From assembly GCA_900540405.1 (NCBI GenBank), contig UQFW01000062.1, forward strand, positions 1-6,118: 6,118 bases of DNA, given 5' to 3'. Positions 5,994-6,118 of this stretch are shown here, piece after piece. How positions within the stretch are numbered: position 1 is the stretch's first letter; every line of letters begins with the position of its first letter. The DNA comes from Candidatus Avelusimicrobium faecicola. Lineage in GTDB: Bacteria; Elusimicrobiota; Elusimicrobia; Elusimicrobiales; Elusimicrobiaceae. The notes below the pieces were generated by a model that worked only from the letters and a program-made list of their open reading frames with translations, was not told the origin of the DNA and did not search any database. Made by a program: the position numbers and the translations under genes.

Positions 5994-6041
5994 TCTCGGC
6001 TTTTTTTGCGTCGTCTTTTGCCCGCCGGCGTTGTCCTCGCA
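5994..6041 (+). repeat. Right 48-bp direct repeat (putative attR)
   Basis: This copy is identical to 3167-3214 and in the same orientation, offset by 2827 bases. It begins with the tRNA-Thr acceptor-end sequence TCTCGGC, but no tRNA body precedes it; upstream is AT-rich element sequence. Downstream the sequence is AT-rich and leads into a terminator. The GC-rich second half of the repeat stands out as an island between AT-rich flanks, which fits a transplanted attachment site. Confidence 0.85.
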
Positions 6042-6055
6042 CTTCTTAAAAATTC

Positions 6056-6094
6056 AACTCAAAATAAAAAAGCCCCTCTGTAATGAGGGGCTTT
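6056..6094 (-). terminator. Intrinsic terminator of an off-window minus-strand gene
   Basis: A 10-bp perfect stem pairs 6069-6078 with 6085-6094 around the 6-base loop TGTAAT; the core is GCCCCTC/GAGGGGC. On the minus strand it is followed by a T-rich tail (CTTTTTTATTTT, from the A-rich 6061-6071), so it should efficiently end transcripts entering from the right. On the plus strand the tail is TTTGCGGTTTTT, giving weaker termination. It implies a minus-strand gene ending shortly beyond 6118. Confidence 0.8.
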
Positions 6095-6118
6095 GCGGTT
6101 TTTGTATTTCTTATAATA

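Larger units (their letters stand above)
3167..6041. mobile_element. Putative tRNA-Thr-integrated islet carrying a single restriction-modification gene
   Basis: Perfect 48-bp direct repeats bound this segment. The left copy begins inside the tRNA-Thr acceptor stem, as expected for tyrosine-recombinase integration at a tRNA 3' end. Recombination between the copies would release a circle of 2827 bp and leave one repeat behind an intact tRNA. The cargo is AT-rich: the line 3601-3660 has 10 G/C of 60, whereas 1141-1200 in the ligase gene has 41 of 60. The only convincing gene inside is the restriction-modification enzyme. No integrase, excisionase or replication gene is visible, so the element would need help in trans or is a decayed remnant. 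An alternative is that the 48-mer is a dispersed intergenic repeat of this genome; no sequence comparison was possible here. Confidence 0.6.

Noticed and set aside
5739..6083. A 114-codon plus-strand reading frame running through the right repeat
   Set aside because: Its first half is antisense to the start of the restriction gene, and the rest crosses that gene's promoter, the repeat and the terminator stem; no supporting start signal or domain.

Overview
Organism: the window looks like a chromosomal piece of a Gram-negative bacterium with moderately high GC. Elusimicrobiota is the best guess. The support is a class III-type pilin with a very short leader, a large Wzy_C-type membrane protein with a periplasmic helical-repeat tail, and the overall style of the pilin. 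This is inference from family resemblance; there is no rRNA or other marker gene in the window.

Layout: positions 1-100 hold a terminator for the gene to its right. A type IV pilin or pseudopilin (108-596, minus) and a 748-residue O-antigen ligase/oligosaccharyltransferase-like membrane protein (711-2957, plus) are transcribed away from each other from a compact 114-bp divergent promoter region. The ligase promoter places its predicted transcription start exactly on the ATG, so that mRNA may be leaderless. A short imperfect tandem duplication follows the ligase stop codon. Next is an intact tRNA-Thr(CGT) gene (3102-3174).

From the tRNA 3' end to 6041 lies what I read as an integrated islet. 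A perfect 48-bp direct repeat starts with the last seven paired bases of the tRNA acceptor stem (3167-3214) and recurs at 5994-6041. Between the two copies is one large AT-rich gene on the minus strand (3530-5887). It encodes a single-chain restriction-modification-specificity enzyme: PD-(D/E)xK-like nuclease motif, then N6-adenine methylase, then one target-recognition domain. Its composition contrasts sharply with the GC-rich pilin/ligase side, which points to horizontal transfer. No recombinase gene is present between the repeats. The 355 bp between the tRNA and the restriction gene hold a GC-rich stretch, an AT stem-loop, a 13-bp partial third copy of the repeat core, a 12-bp inverted repeat with a large loop, and a paired 9-bp direct repeat.

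Right edge: 6042-6118 carries a strong stem-loop terminator. Its best U-tract is on the minus strand, so a minus-strand gene probably ends just outside the window.

How it works together: the pilin and ligase-like protein may be a surface-fibre module in which the membrane enzyme handles lipid-linked glycans, possibly including pilin glycosylation. The restriction enzyme is a self-contained defence cargo parked at a tRNA gene.
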